Below, piece by piece: positions 1 to 9,218 of a stretch of DNA of 64,000 bases. This stretch comes from Meridianimarinicoccus zhengii (GTDB taxonomy: Bacteria; Pseudomonadota; Alphaproteobacteria; Rhodobacterales; Rhodobacteraceae), in assembly GCF_003254465.1 (NCBI RefSeq), contig NZ_QDFI01000011.1, positions 17,588-81,587 of the forward strand, in the 5' to 3' direction. How positions within the stretch are numbered: position 1 is the first letter of the stretch; every line of letters begins with the position of its first letter. A model generated the notes under the pieces. The model was not told the origin of the DNA. It saw only the letters and a list, made by a program, of their open reading frames with translations, and made no database searches. The translations under genes were made by a program, and so were the position numbers.

Positions 1-2
1 AC

Positions 3-1367
3 CCGCAGGCCCGCGTCGTGCGCTGGCCCGGGATCGTGGTCGCGTCGCTGGGGCTGGGCCTCGGCCTCGTCGGCAATCTCGTGGAAATTCCGGACATCGT
101 CGCCTATGCCCTTATCGTCTGGGTCATGGGGCTCGTGCTGGTCTGCTTCGGCTGGGACCGGGGCAAGACGCACTGGGCGCCCGTTCTGCACCTGATCTTC
201 ATGCTGCCGCTGCCGCAATTCCTGTACTGGCAGCTCACGATCTTCCTTCAGGGCGTGTCGTCGGTGATCGGTGTCTGGTTCATCGATGCGGCGGGTATTC
301 CTGTCTACCTCGACGGCAACATCATCGATCTGGGGGTCTACAAGCTCCAGGTGGCCGAAGCATGTTCGGGCCTGCGCTATCTTTTCCCGATCCTGTCCTT
401 CAGCTATCTGTTCGCGATCCTGTATCGCGGGCCGATGTGGCACAAGGCGGTGCTGCTGCTATCGGCGGCTCCGATCACGGTGTTCATGAACTCGTTCCGG
501 ATCGGCGTCATCGGCATCCTCGTGAATTTCTACGGGATCGAACAGGCCGAGGGTTTCCTGCATTTCTTCGAAGGCTGGGTCATCTTCCTCGCCTGCGTCG
601 GCATCCTGTTCGTGATGGCCATAGCACTGCAACGACTGACACCGAATCCGCTTCCGCTCAGCGAAGCGATCGATCTCGACACCGAGGGGCTTGGCCCGAT
701 TTCGGCGCGCGTGCTGGCGATCCGCCCCTCCGCGGCGCTCGCCGCCGGGGCCCTGATCGGCGCCGCGTTCAGCGCCGTACTGGTGCTGTTTCCCGCGCCA
801 CCCACCGCACTGCCAGACCGCACCCCGTTCATGCTCTTCCCGCGCGAGGTCGGGGGGCGCTACGGGGCCTTCGAGTCGCTTGATCCCGCCGTGGCCCGGA
901 CGCTTGCGGCCGACGATTACATCGCGGCCAGTTTTCGCGGCACAGACGGGTTCGTGAACCTGTTCGTGGCCTATTACGATGATCAGGCCGATGGCAGTGG
1001 CATCCATTCGCCCGAAGTTTGTCTGCCCGTTGGCGGCTGGGAGGTGTTCAGCATCGCCCCCTACGAAGTGACGATACCCGACACCGTCTATGGGACATTC
1101 GAACTGAACCGGGCCGTGATTCAGAAGGGCGTGAACAAGCAGCTCGTCTATTACTGGTTCGAACAGCGCGGCAAGCGCATGACCAACGACTTCCTCACGA
1201 AGATCGCCGTCGTCTATGACAGCTGGACCAAGGGGCGCCGCGACGGCGCGCTGATCCGCTTCGTGACGCCGATCAGCGAGGACGAAACCGAGCAGGCGGC
1301 AGACGCACGGTTGCAGGCCTTCATGGCCGATGCGCTCCGCGTGATGCCCCGTTACGTGCCGGAGTAA
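3..1367 (+). CDS. xrtD: Exosortase fused to EpsI domain (XrtD-like), 5' truncated
   Basis: Inner-membrane cysteine transpeptidase-like enzyme expected to cut and anchor proteins with a short PEP/VPLPA-type C-terminal sorting signal. The reading frame is open to the window edge, so the true start lies upstream; an internal GTG at 18 would give 449 residues. Counted from that GTG, the exosortase triad is visible: Cys116 in [10 protein letters not shown], Arg161 in NSFRIGVIG and His182 in HFFEGW, between several membrane helices. After a last helix (about 235-260) comes a periplasmic EpsI/DUF3485 domain with the typical [13 protein letters not shown] block. This fusion is known for XrtD of Rhodobacterales. 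The exosortase call is firm; the subtype is inferred. The stop codon lies directly before the ATG of the rhomboid gene. Confidence 0.88.
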   Translation, partial: PQARVVRWPGIVVASLGLGLGLVGNLVEIPDIVAYALIVWVMGLVLVCFGWDRGKTHWAPVLHLIFMLPLPQFLYWQLTIFLQGVSSVIGVWFIDAAGIPVYLDGNIIDLGVYKLQVAEACSGLRYLFPILSFSYLFAILYRGPMWHKAVLLLSAAPITVFMNSFRIGVIGILVNFYGIEQAEGFLHFFEGWVIFLACVGILFVMAIALQRLTPNPLPLSEAIDLDTEGLGPISARVLAIRPSAALAAGALIGAAFSAVLVLFPAPPTALPDRTPFMLFPREVGGRYGAFESLDPAVARTLAADDYIAASFRGTDGFVNLFVAYYDDQADGSGIHSPEVCLPVGGWEVFSIAPYEVTIPDTVYGTFELNRAVIQKGVNKQLVYYWFEQRGKRMTNDFLTKIAVVYDSWTKGRRDGALIRFVTPISEDETEQAADARLQAFMADALRVMPRYVPE

Positions 1368-2093
1368 ATGGTTGCATTGACCGAAACCGAACGCAAAGGA
1401 CCCGCGTCGCAACGCTACATGTTCCACGGACTGCCGCTCACCGTCCTAGTGATCGCGGCAGTCTGCATACTGGTCGAACTGGTGCTCTTCGCGGCGGATA
1501 CGGGGATGTGGGCTGACCGCAGCTTGCGGAGCAAGGTCTACGTACTCGGCGCGTTCTGGAAGCCGCTGCTGCTGGACTCACAGCCTCTCTTCGCGGCCCA
1601 GCCCGTCACGATGTTCGGCACCTACGCGTTCCTGCATGGCGGCGTCATCCACATGGCCGTGAACATGGTGGCGCTCCTGAGTTTCGGAACGGCCATCGTG
1701 AACCGGGTCGGGCAGAAACGGTTTCTCGTGGTCTATGCGGTCTCCGCGCTTGGCGGTGCGGTCGGGTTCGGGCTGTTCTCGGAAAGCGGGGCGCCCATGG
1801 TCGGTGCGTCCGGGGCGCTGTTCGGGCTTCTGGGTGTGTGGATCTGCTGGGATTATCTCGACCGGCGGTACCATGGTGATCCGCTCTGGGTGACGCTGCG
1901 CGCACTGGTGTTCCTGGTGGCCTACAACCTGGTTTTCTGGCTTCTGCTACAGGGGCAGCTTGCCTGGGAAACCCATTTCGGCGGGTTCGTGGCCGGCTGG
2001 TTGCTGGCCGTGTTCTGGGGCCGATCGGTGCTCGACCAGAGCCGCCGCCGCCGGGGACTTGCCCGGCGCACGTCTTCCGCCCAAGGCACCTGA
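1368..2093 (+). CDS. Rhomboid family intramembrane serine protease
   Basis: A 241-residue, six-helix-type membrane protein with the rhomboid catalytic dyad: Ser148 in GASGALFG and His203 in THFGGF. It also has the HGGVIHMAVNM block of helix 2. It should cleave substrates within the membrane. The ATG follows the exosortase stop with no gap, and GGAG lies only three bases upstream, so translation is probably coupled. The pairing suggests it works on exosortase substrates or in the same surface-sorting process, but the substrate is unknown. The C-terminal tail is Arg-rich and cytoplasmic-looking. Confidence 0.85.
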   Translation: MVALTETERKGPASQRYMFHGLPLTVLVIAAVCILVELVLFAADTGMWADRSLRSKVYVLGAFWKPLLLDSQPLFAAQPVTMFGTYAFLHGGVIHMAVNMVALLSFGTAIVNRVGQKRFLVVYAVSALGGAVGFGLFSESGAPMVGASGALFGLLGVWICWDYLDRRYHGDPLWVTLRALVFLVAYNLVFWLLLQGQLAWETHFGGFVAGWLLAVFWGRSVLDQSRRRRGLARRTSSAQGT

Positions 2094-2098
2094 CATTT

Positions 2099-2116
2099 GC
2101 GCGGCCCGGACCGCGC
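2099..2116. terminator. Possible hairpin between convergent genes
   Basis: GCGCGG and CCGCGC form a 6-bp stem around a CCCGGA loop, just after the rhomboid stop and just before the znuB stop on the other strand. There is no T-run, so a terminator role is only suggested by the position between convergent genes. Confidence 0.3.
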
Positions 2117-2123
2117 GAGGGCT

Positions 2124-2909
2124 TCAGCGTCGGCCGGTCAGCACGGAGACCACTGCGAACATCGCGGTCGCAAGCGCCACGATGGTCGGCCCGGTCGGGG
2201 TATCCGCCTGATAGGACAGCGCGATGCCGCCCAGTGCCGCGACGGCGCCGGTGCTCGCCGCCAGCATCGCCATCGCTTCAGGCGACCGGGCAAGCGGGCG
2301 GACCGTCGCCGCGGGCACGATCAGCATGGCCGAGATCAGCAGCGCCCCTACCACCTTCAGGGCCACGGCGACGACGATGGCCAGCGCCACTGTCAGCAGC
2401 AGCGTTTCGCGAGGTGCGTGAATGCCGCTCGCCTCGGCCAGGTCGGCGTTCAGCGTGGCGGTCAGCAGCGCCGACCAGCGCCACGCGAGAAGCCCCGTCA
2501 CCAGCGCCGCACCCCCCCAGATCACCGCCAGGTCGCCCTTTCCGACTGCAAGGATATCGCCCAGAAGCAGCCCCATAAGGTCGACGCGCGCGCCGGGCAG
2601 CAGTGACACGACGACCAGCCCGACCGCCAGCCCGCCATGGGCGAACACCCCGAGCGCCGTGTCGATCGGATAGCCGCGCGCCGACAGCCCGGTGACCGAG
2701 AATGCCAGCGCCAGGGCCACGACCAGCACGCCGGCGAAGATCGACACCGACAGGACCAACGCCAGCGCGACGCCCAGAAGCGCCGCATGGGCCGTCGCAT
2801 CGCCGAAATACGCCATTCGCCGCCAGACGATGAAACATCCGAGCGGCCCGGCCGCCAGCGCCACACCCAGCCCCGCCAGCGCCGACCGCACGAGGAAATC
2901 GTCAAGCAT
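2124..2909 (-). CDS. znuB: Zinc-type ABC transporter permease ZnuB
   Basis: Membrane subunit of a high-affinity metal importer, most likely for zinc (possibly manganese). The 261-residue protein starting MLDDFLVRSALAGLG is nearly all hydrophobic and has the ABC-3 permease features, such as PLGCFIVWRRMAYFGDA near the N terminus and LISAMLIVPAATVR near the C terminus. The frame is open further upstream, but this ATG overlaps the znuC stop by eight bases (ATGCTTGA), the usual coupled arrangement. It needs ZnuC for energy and a periplasmic ZnuA, which is not in this window. Confidence 0.88.
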   Translation of the reverse strand: MLDDFLVRSALAGLGVALAAGPLGCFIVWRRMAYFGDATAHAALLGVALALVLSVSIFAGVLVVALALAFSVTGLSARGYPIDTALGVFAHGGLAVGLVVVSLLPGARVDLMGLLLGDILAVGKGDLAVIWGGAALVTGLLAWRWSALLTATLNADLAEASGIHAPRETLLLTVALAIVVAVALKVVGALLISAMLIVPAATVRPLARSPEAMAMLAASTGAVAALGGIALSYQADTPTGPTIVALATAMFAVVSVLTGRR

Positions 2910-3702
2910 CGCCACCGCCCGCGATGTCGTGGGCGCATGAAGCGTCATGGTCGTGCCGGTGATCGTGGTCATGGCGATACAGCGCGAGTGTGCCCTGCGT
3001 CCCCATGCCGAAAAGTGCCCTGTATTCCGGCGCGCTCGCCACGATTTCCGGCGTGCCGTGGCAGCAGACATGGCCGTTCAGGCAGACCACCCGGTCCGAG
3101 GCGCGCATCACCACGTGCAGATCGTGGCTGACCATGACCACGCCGCAGCCCAGTTCGCGACGCAGATCCTCCACGATGCGGTAGAACGCGGCGGTGCCCG
3201 GTTGGTCGAGCCCGCGCGTCGCCTCGTCCAGCACCAGTAGATCCGGCGCCATCAGCAGCGCGCGGGCCAGCAGCACGCGCTGAAACTGCCCACCCGACAG
3301 CGCCGACATCGGCTGCGCTTCGACCTCCGGCTCCAGCCCGACCCGCGCCAGCGCCGCCGCGCGCGCCACCGCGGCGTGGCGACGGGGCAGCGACAGGAAC
3401 CGGCCCACGGGCATCGGCATGGTCGCGTCGATATGCAGCGTTTGCGGCACATACCCCAGGCGCAGCCCCGGCGCGCGCAGGATCTGCCCCGCATCCGGCT
3501 TGAGCGCGCCGATCAGCACCTGCATCAACGTGGACTTGCCCGACCCGTTCGGGCCGACCACCGTGACGATTTCGCCCCGGTCCACCCGGAAATCCACAGC
3601 ATCAAGGACACGCCGCCCGTCACGGGACAGTGACACGCCCTGCGCGTCGATCAGAGCCGCGCGCGCAGGCGCGGTCATTTCCTGGCTGAGAGCTTCGGGC
3701 AT
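2902..3702 (-). CDS. znuC: Zinc-type ABC transporter ATP-binding protein ZnuC
   Basis: ATPase of the ZnuBC importer, 266 residues. Walker A is GPNGSGKST (50-58), the signature is LSGGQFQRVLLAR and Walker B is LLVLDEATRG. The C terminus is rich in His (RHDHDHRHDHD), as in many ZnuC proteins, and may sense or buffer zinc. The chosen ATG has GAGG six bases upstream; a second ATG at 3678 is possible. It lies 82 bases after the FAD oxidase gene on the same strand. I see no AT-rich Zur operator in that gap, so it may be cotranscribed with the oxidase. ZnuA and Zur are not next to it. Confidence 0.88.
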   Translation of the reverse strand: MPEALSQEMTAPARAALIDAQGVSLSRDGRRVLDAVDFRVDRGEIVTVVGPNGSGKSTLMQVLIGALKPDAGQILRAPGLRLGYVPQTLHIDATMPMPVGRFLSLPRRHAAVARAAALARVGLEPEVEAQPMSALSGGQFQRVLLARALLMAPDLLVLDEATRGLDQPGTAAFYRIVEDLRRELGCGVVMVSHDLHVVMRASDRVVCLNGHVCCHGTPEIVASAPEYRALFGMGTQGTLALYRHDHDHRHDHDASCAHDIAGGGDA

Positions 3703-3784
3703 GGGGGGCCTCGGGCGCGGGTGCAGCCGGTGTTGTCCCGCAGCTCGCGGTCCCTGTCCAGCCCCGTTCGGCCAGTGCCGGGCG

Positions 3785-5203
3785 TCAGTCGTTCCCAAGC
3801 GCGAAGACCTTGCCAGGGTTCATGATGTTGTCCGGGTCCACCGCGCGCTTGATCGCCCGCATCATCGACAGCGCGCCACAGCCCAACTCGCGTTCCAGGT
3901 ATTTTGCCTTGCCCTGCCCGACCCCATGTTCGCCCGTGCAAGTGCCGCCATGGGCGATGGCGAGGTTCGCCAGCCAGCCGGTGAACGCCTCGGCCCGCGC
4001 GACCTCGGCGGGATCGTCAGTGTCCACCTGCACCAGCACGTGGAAATTCCCGTCGCCGACATGGCCAAGGATCGGCGCGGCGAAGCCCAGCCCGGCCGCG
4101 CGATCCTGTGCTGCGGCCACACAGGTCGCAAGCTCGGATATCGGCACGCAGACATCGGTGGACATGCTCTTCAACCCCGGCCGCAGCCCGTGGCAGGCCC
4201 AGTACGCATCGTGCCGCGCCTGCCAGAGTCGCGCGCGGTCCTCCGCCTGCGTCGTCCAGTCGAAGCCGTTCGCGCCAAACTCGGCCGCGATGTCGCCGAA
4301 TGCGGCGGCCTGCTCTGCCACGCCCGCCTCCGACCCGTGGAATTCAAGCAGCAGCAGCGGCGCTTCGGGCAGGGACAGATGCGAATAGGCATTCACCGCG
4401 CGCACGGTCAGCGCGTCCAGCAGCTCCATGCGCGCCACTGGCAGCCCGTATTGCAACGTGGCGATGGCCGCGTTGCAAGCCGCATCCACGTCGGGAAAGA
4501 AACAGGTCGCAGCCGACATGGCCTCGGGGATGCCGTGAAGCCGCAGGGTCAGCTCGGTGATCAGGCCGAGCGTCCCCTCTGCCCCGACCATCAGCCGCGT
4601 CAGATCATACCCCGCGGATGTCTTGCGCGCGCGCTGCGCCGTGCGCACGATTTCGCCCGAGGGCAGCACGGCCTCCAGCGCCAGAACGGCGTCGCGCATC
4701 GTGCCATAGCGGACCGCGTTGGTGCCCGACGCACGGGTCGACGCCATGCCGCCCAGGCTGGCATCCGCCCCCGGATCGACCGGGAAGAACAGGCCCGTGT
4801 CGCGCAGATGGGCGTTCAGCGCCTTGCGGGTCACGCCGGGCTGGACGGTGCAGTCCATGTCCGCCGCATGCACCGCCAGCACCTTGTTCATGCGGGTGAA
4901 ATCCACGCAGACCCCGCCCGCGGGCGCGTTCACGTGCCCTTCCAGCGAGGTGCCCGCGCCGAAGCCGATCACCGGAACTTGGTGCGCGGCGCAGACCCGC
5001 ACGATACGCTGCACCTCGGCGGTGGTTTCCGGCCAGACCACGGCATCGGGTGGCTGGGTCGCCATCCATGTCGCGGTGTGCCCGTGCTGGTCGCGGATCG
5101 CCGCCCCAGTCTGGCAGCGCGGCCCGAAGTCCTGCGCGAGCGTATCCAGCGCGGCGGCCATGCGCGCCGCATCGCGCGGCGGCAGGGTCATGTCCAGTCC
5201 CAT
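3785..5203 (-). CDS. FAD-binding oxidase, D-lactate dehydrogenase/GlcD-like
   Basis: A 472-residue flavoprotein of the VAO/PCMH family, probably oxidising a 2-hydroxyacid such as D-lactate and passing electrons to the respiratory chain. The FAD-binding domain shows VIGFGAGTSLEGHV, DPGADASLGGMASTRASG and GAEGTLGLITELTLR. The C-terminal cap domain has GHVGDGNFHVLV, GEHGVGQGK and the closing NPGK. This pattern is closest to the single-subunit LDHD type. The ATG at 5203 has GGGAGGG seven bases upstream, so the long open frame before it is not used. The exact substrate cannot be told from sequence. Confidence 0.85.
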   Translation of the reverse strand: MGLDMTLPPRDAARMAAALDTLAQDFGPRCQTGAAIRDQHGHTATWMATQPPDAVVWPETTAEVQRIVRVCAAHQVPVIGFGAGTSLEGHVNAPAGGVCVDFTRMNKVLAVHAADMDCTVQPGVTRKALNAHLRDTGLFFPVDPGADASLGGMASTRASGTNAVRYGTMRDAVLALEAVLPSGEIVRTAQRARKTSAGYDLTRLMVGAEGTLGLITELTLRLHGIPEAMSAATCFFPDVDAACNAAIATLQYGLPVARMELLDALTVRAVNAYSHLSLPEAPLLLLEFHGSEAGVAEQAAAFGDIAAEFGANGFDWTTQAEDRARLWQARHDAYWACHGLRPGLKSMSTDVCVPISELATCVAAAQDRAAGLGFAAPILGHVGDGNFHVLVQVDTDDPAEVARAEAFTGWLANLAIAHGGTCTGEHGVGQGKAKYLERELGCGALSMMRAIKRAVDPDNIMNPGKVFALGND

Positions 5204-5389
5204 CGCGGTTCCCTCCCCGAATGTCCCCGGATACCTCTGCCCGTGCGATGGCGCAACGTGCGAGGCCCGGTGCAGGAAAGCCACATGGCGGCCATGCGCC
5301 GTGCGGCGATGGTTGCGCGCGTCGGTTCGTGGTAAACGCGGGGCAACACCCGGATTCCCCGGGCATCTCAATCCGAAAGTCCCATCGCG

Positions 5390-6226
5390 ATGCACCCGCT
5401 CACCCCCCATGGCCAGTCCGTGGTCGCAGATATCTCCAACCGCTACGGCGTCAGCCAGGACGCCGTCATCACCCTGCTGATCGCCGTGAACAACGGCGGC
5501 GGCACACAGGCCCAGTTCTCGCACCCCGAACTGGGCGGCATGGGCCAGTGGTCGTCAGGCGGCATGACCATGGTCGGCGACATGTTCAACAACGGGTTGA
5601 AATACACCGTGTCGAACATCTGCGGCGAGTTGTCGTCGCAGCTGGCGCAAAGCCAGATGTTCCCGCCCGCGCCGCAGCCGCAATACCGGCCCGCCTCCAG
5701 CCAGTCGCAAAGCCAGTCCTCTGGCGGTTATGGCGGCACGAGCTTTTCCATGCAGGGCGGGTATGGCGGCGGGTCGTCCTGGCCGTCGGAGCTGGGTTCA
5801 CCGTCCTCCACCGGATCGCAGAACAACCTGCGCTACGCGGTCTTTCCCCATGTGCGACGGCTCGCGATCGACGTGAACGGGCAGATCACGGTCTATGACA
5901 TCGGCGATCACCAGATCGGCGGGTTCTCGCAACAGCAGGGCGGCGACCAGTCGATCACCTTCACCAGCCAGTACGGCACCGTGCGCGTGGCCGACCTGCC
6001 GGTGGTGTCGCCGGGCAGTTCGTCGCCCGCGCCGCAGCCCACACCCGAACCGGTCCAACAACCGACCCCGCAGCCCGCCCCGCAGCCGGCGCAGGCCAAC
6101 GCACCGAGCATGAGCAGCGACGAGGTTTTCTCGCTGATCGAGAAACTGGCCGACCTGCACGCCAAGGGCATCCTGAGCGACGCGGATTACGAGGCGAAGA
6201 AGGCCGAGCTACTCGCGCGGCTCTGA
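5390..6226 (+). CDS. SHOCT-domain protein with low-complexity linker
   Basis: A 278-residue soluble protein of unknown role. The N-terminal 90 residues form a folded helical region (ISNRYGVSQDAVITLLIAV). Next comes a Gln/Ser/Gly-rich stretch (about 90-145), a small conserved-looking beta region (about 148-205), and a Pro/Gln repeat linker (PTPEPVQQPTPQPAPQPAQ). The C terminus is a SHOCT domain (LADLHAKGILSDADYEAKKAELL), a short helical module often found at protein ends that probably mediates oligomerisation. No clear ribosome binding site precedes the ATG. It faces away from the FAD oxidase gene and converges on dnaE2. Confidence 0.75.
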   Translation: MHPLTPHGQSVVADISNRYGVSQDAVITLLIAVNNGGGTQAQFSHPELGGMGQWSSGGMTMVGDMFNNGLKYTVSNICGELSSQLAQSQMFPPAPQPQYRPASSQSQSQSSGGYGGTSFSMQGGYGGGSSWPSELGSPSSTGSQNNLRYAVFPHVRRLAIDVNGQITVYDIGDHQIGGFSQQQGGDQSITFTSQYGTVRVADLPVVSPGSSSPAPQPTPEPVQQPTPQPAPQPAQANAPSMSSDEVFSLIEKLADLHAKGILSDADYEAKKAELLARL

Positions 6227-6292
6227 CGCGGCGCGGGCTCTTGCCGGTCGGGCGCTGGCCCTGTTTCTGGCAGCCGCCGGCTTGGCGTGCCG

Positions 6293-9193
6293 TCACATCC
6301 CCGGCGTGAGCGCCGCGCGCAGCAGCGCCACGGGATGGGCGCGCAGGCTCAGCCGCAGGCGCAGGTAGTCTTCCACCACCTCCTCCCCCAGCCTTGCGGC
6401 GGGCAGGTTCGGGGGCGGCTCAAACCCGCCTTCGCCGTCCATGTCGTCGAATAGTGGCAAGGGGCGCGCACCGCCGATGGCGCGGGCCTGCCACAGGGCA
6501 TCGCGGCGCGACAGCCCGAGGGACGCGAAGGCATCCGCCTCGGCCAGCGCGGTGATGTCGCGCGGGGGCACGCCCGCCTTGCGCCAAACATCATCGACGC
6601 CGCGATAGCCGTTGCCGCGCGCGGCGACGATCCATTCGGCACTGTCCGCGCCCACGCCCTTCACCTGCCGGAACCCCAGCCGCAGGGCAAGCCCGCCGCG
6701 CTCGTCCGGCTCCATCGCGTTGTCCCAGCCGCTGGCGTTGATGCAGACGGGGCGCACCGTGACCCCGTGTTCGCGCGCGTCCCGGACGATCTGCGCGGGG
6801 GCGTAGAACCCCATGGGCTGGGCATTCAGCAGCGCGCAGGCGAAGATGCCGGGGTGGTGGCATTTCATCCACGCGGACGCATAGACCAAGAGCGCGAAGC
6901 TCGCCGCGTGGCTTTCGGGAAAGCCGTAGCTGCCGAAGCCCTCGATCTGGCCGAAGCAGCGCGCGGCGAAATCCGCGTCATAGCCGTTGCGCGCCATGCC
7001 GCGCAGGAAGCGGTCGCGGAACACGCCTACATCGCCATGTTTCTTGAATGTGGCGAGCGAGCGGCGCAGGCGGTCGGCTTCTTCGGGGGTGAAGCCTGCA
7101 CCGGTGATGGCGATCTGCATCGCCTGTTCCTGAAAGAGCGGCACGCCCAGCGTCTTGCCCAGCACCTTGCCCAGCGCGTCCGACGGCAGGGTCACGGCCT
7201 CCTCGCCGTTGCGGCGGCGCAGGTAGGGATGGACCATGTCGCCCTGGATCGGGCCGGGGCGGACGATGGCGACCTCGATCACCAGATCGTAGAAACAGCG
7301 CGGCTGCATGCGGGGCAGGAAATTCATCTGCGCGCGGGATTCGACCTGGAACACGCCCAGGCTGTCGGCGCGGCCCAGCATGTCGTAGACGATCGAGTCC
7401 TCCTGCGGCAGCGACGCCAGATCGAACCGGCCCAGCCCGTGCCGCGCCAGAAGATCGAACCCCCGGCGCAGGCAGGACAGCATCCCGAGGGCAAGGATAT
7501 CGATCTTGAGAATGCCCAGCGCGTCGATATCGTCCTTGTCCCAGCAGATCACGGTGCGCCCATCCATCGCCGCGTTCTCGATCGGGACCAGTTCGTCGAG
7601 CCGTCCCTCGGTGATGACGAATCCGCCCACGTGCTGGCTGAGGTGCCGCGGGAAGCCTTCGATCTCGTTCACCAGGTCAAGCGTCAGCCGCAGGCACGGG
7701 TCGGTGGGGTCCAGCCCCAGTTCGCGCAGCCGGTCATCGCCCGGCGCACCGCTGCCCCAGCCCCAGACCTGCCCCGCCAGCGCGGCGACCGTGTCGGGGC
7801 TGAGGCCCATGGCGCGCCCGACCTCGCGCAGCGCCCGCTTGGCGCGGTAGTGGATGACCGTGGCGCAGAGCCCCGCCCGGTCGCGCCCGTAGCGGTCGTA
7901 TATGTGCTGGATCACCTCCTCCCGCCGTTCGTGTTCGAAATCCACGTCGATATCGGGCGGCTCGTTGCGCGCCTCGGACACGAAGCGTTCGAACACCATG
8001 GTGCCGATTTCCGGGCTGACCGAGGTGACGCCCAGCGCGTAGCAGACCACCGAATTGGCCGCCGATCCGCGCCCCTGGCACAGGATGCCGCGGCTGCGCG
8101 CGAAATCGACGATGTCGTGGACGGTGAGGAAATAGGGCGAGAAGGACAGCTTCGCGATGAGGTCAAGCTCGTGGCGCATCTGGGCCGCGACCCCGGCCGG
8201 GACGCCGCCGGGATAGCGCCGCGCCAGTCCTGCCTGCGCCAGCCGTGCGAGCCGCGCATCGGCGCTGTCGCCGGGGTCGGCTTCGGACGGGTAGTCATAG
8301 CGCAACTGGTCGAGCGCGAAGCGGCAGCGCGCGGCGAGATCCGCGGTGCGGTCCACCGCCGCGGCGTGCGGCCCGAACAGTCGGCGCAGGTCGGCGGCGC
8401 TGCGCAGGCGGGCTTCGCCGTTGGACAGCGCCGCACGACCCAGCCGATCCACGGGCGTGCCGGTGCGGATGGCGGTCAGCACGTCGGCGAGCGGACGGCG
8501 ACGCGCGACATGCATCCGCGGCCCGGCACTGGCGACGGTCGGCACGCCGAGGCTTGCGGCGAGATCCGCCTGCGCGTTGAATCGCACCGCGTCGCGCCCG
8601 TCATGGGCGGGCACCATCAACAGCCAGACCGCACCGGGGAAGCGGCGCGTCAGCCGTTGCGCCCGTGACAGCCACCCCCCCGCGCCGCGCGGCAGCGAAA
8701 GCGCCTGTGGCGGGTGAAGCACAAGCTCCAGCCCCGCGCCCAAGTCGCACAGATCGTCGAGCGCCAGGTAACAGTCGCCCTTTGGCGCGCGCAGCTTTCC
8801 CAGAGACAGAAGCCGGGAAAGCCGCCCCCACCCGGCCCGATCCCGCGGCAGCGCGGTGACGGTCAACCCGTCATCGAGGCAAAGCCGTGCGGCAGGCAGG
8901 AGCCGCGGGGCCGTGGTCAGCAATGGCGCGGGCCGGTGCGGGTGGCCTGGCGGCACCGGCGGCCCCACCGGGCCGTCGCGCGCCACGGCCATCGCACGCG
9001 CCGCCACGTCCGCCGCGATGTCGCGCGCCGCCACATGTGCCCGCGCCAACCCCGCGACCGTGTTCACGTCGGCGAAGGCGATGGCCTCGATGCCCAGTTC
9101 CGACGCGCGCGTCACGTATTCCTCGGGGTGGGAGGCCCCGGTGAGGAAGGTGAAGTTGGACAGGGCATCAAGTTCGGCAAATGGCGGCGGCAC
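6293..9193 (-). CDS. dnaE2: Error-prone DNA polymerase DnaE2 (ImuC)
   Basis: Catalytic subunit of the SOS-induced translesion polymerase complex, working with ImuB and the beta clamp. The 966-residue protein has an N-terminal PHP-type domain (ALSNFTFLTGASHPEE), the C-family palm with catalytic Asp416 and Asp418 in PPDIDVDFEHERREEV, GRGSAANSVVCYALG, and VRPGPIQGDMVHPYLRRR. The start is GTG with GGGAG six bases upstream. It ends soon after VEDYLRLRLSLRAHPVALL, where family members normally continue into an OB-fold domain, so it looks shortened at the C terminus. An SOS box lies in its promoter. imuB is about 54 kb away rather than adjacent. Confidence 0.92.
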   Translation of the reverse strand: MPPPFAELDALSNFTFLTGASHPEEYVTRASELGIEAIAFADVNTVAGLARAHVAARDIAADVAARAMAVARDGPVGPPVPPGHPHRPAPLLTTAPRLLPAARLCLDDGLTVTALPRDRAGWGRLSRLLSLGKLRAPKGDCYLALDDLCDLGAGLELVLHPPQALSLPRGAGGWLSRAQRLTRRFPGAVWLLMVPAHDGRDAVRFNAQADLAASLGVPTVASAGPRMHVARRRPLADVLTAIRTGTPVDRLGRAALSNGEARLRSAADLRRLFGPHAAAVDRTADLAARCRFALDQLRYDYPSEADPGDSADARLARLAQAGLARRYPGGVPAGVAAQMRHELDLIAKLSFSPYFLTVHDIVDFARSRGILCQGRGSAANSVVCYALGVTSVSPEIGTMVFERFVSEARNEPPDIDVDFEHERREEVIQHIYDRYGRDRAGLCATVIHYRAKRALREVGRAMGLSPDTVAALAGQVWGWGSGAPGDDRLRELGLDPTDPCLRLTLDLVNEIEGFPRHLSQHVGGFVITEGRLDELVPIENAAMDGRTVICWDKDDIDALGILKIDILALGMLSCLRRGFDLLARHGLGRFDLASLPQEDSIVYDMLGRADSLGVFQVESRAQMNFLPRMQPRCFYDLVIEVAIVRPGPIQGDMVHPYLRRRNGEEAVTLPSDALGKVLGKTLGVPLFQEQAMQIAITGAGFTPEEADRLRRSLATFKKHGDVGVFRDRFLRGMARNGYDADFAARCFGQIEGFGSYGFPESHAASFALLVYASAWMKCHHPGIFACALLNAQPMGFYAPAQIVRDAREHGVTVRPVCINASGWDNAMEPDERGGLALRLGFRQVKGVGADSAEWIVAARGNGYRGVDDVWRKAGVPPRDITALAEADAFASLGLSRRDALWQARAIGGARPLPLFDDMDGEGGFEPPPNLPAARLGEEVVEDYLRLRLSLRAHPVALLRAALTPGM

Positions 9194-9218
9194 GCGATTC
9201 TCCCGGCATCCCGGCTAC

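Noticed and set aside
3703..3784. Zur-type operator before znuC
   Set aside because: The gap is GC-rich and has no AT-rich palindrome of the Zur type.
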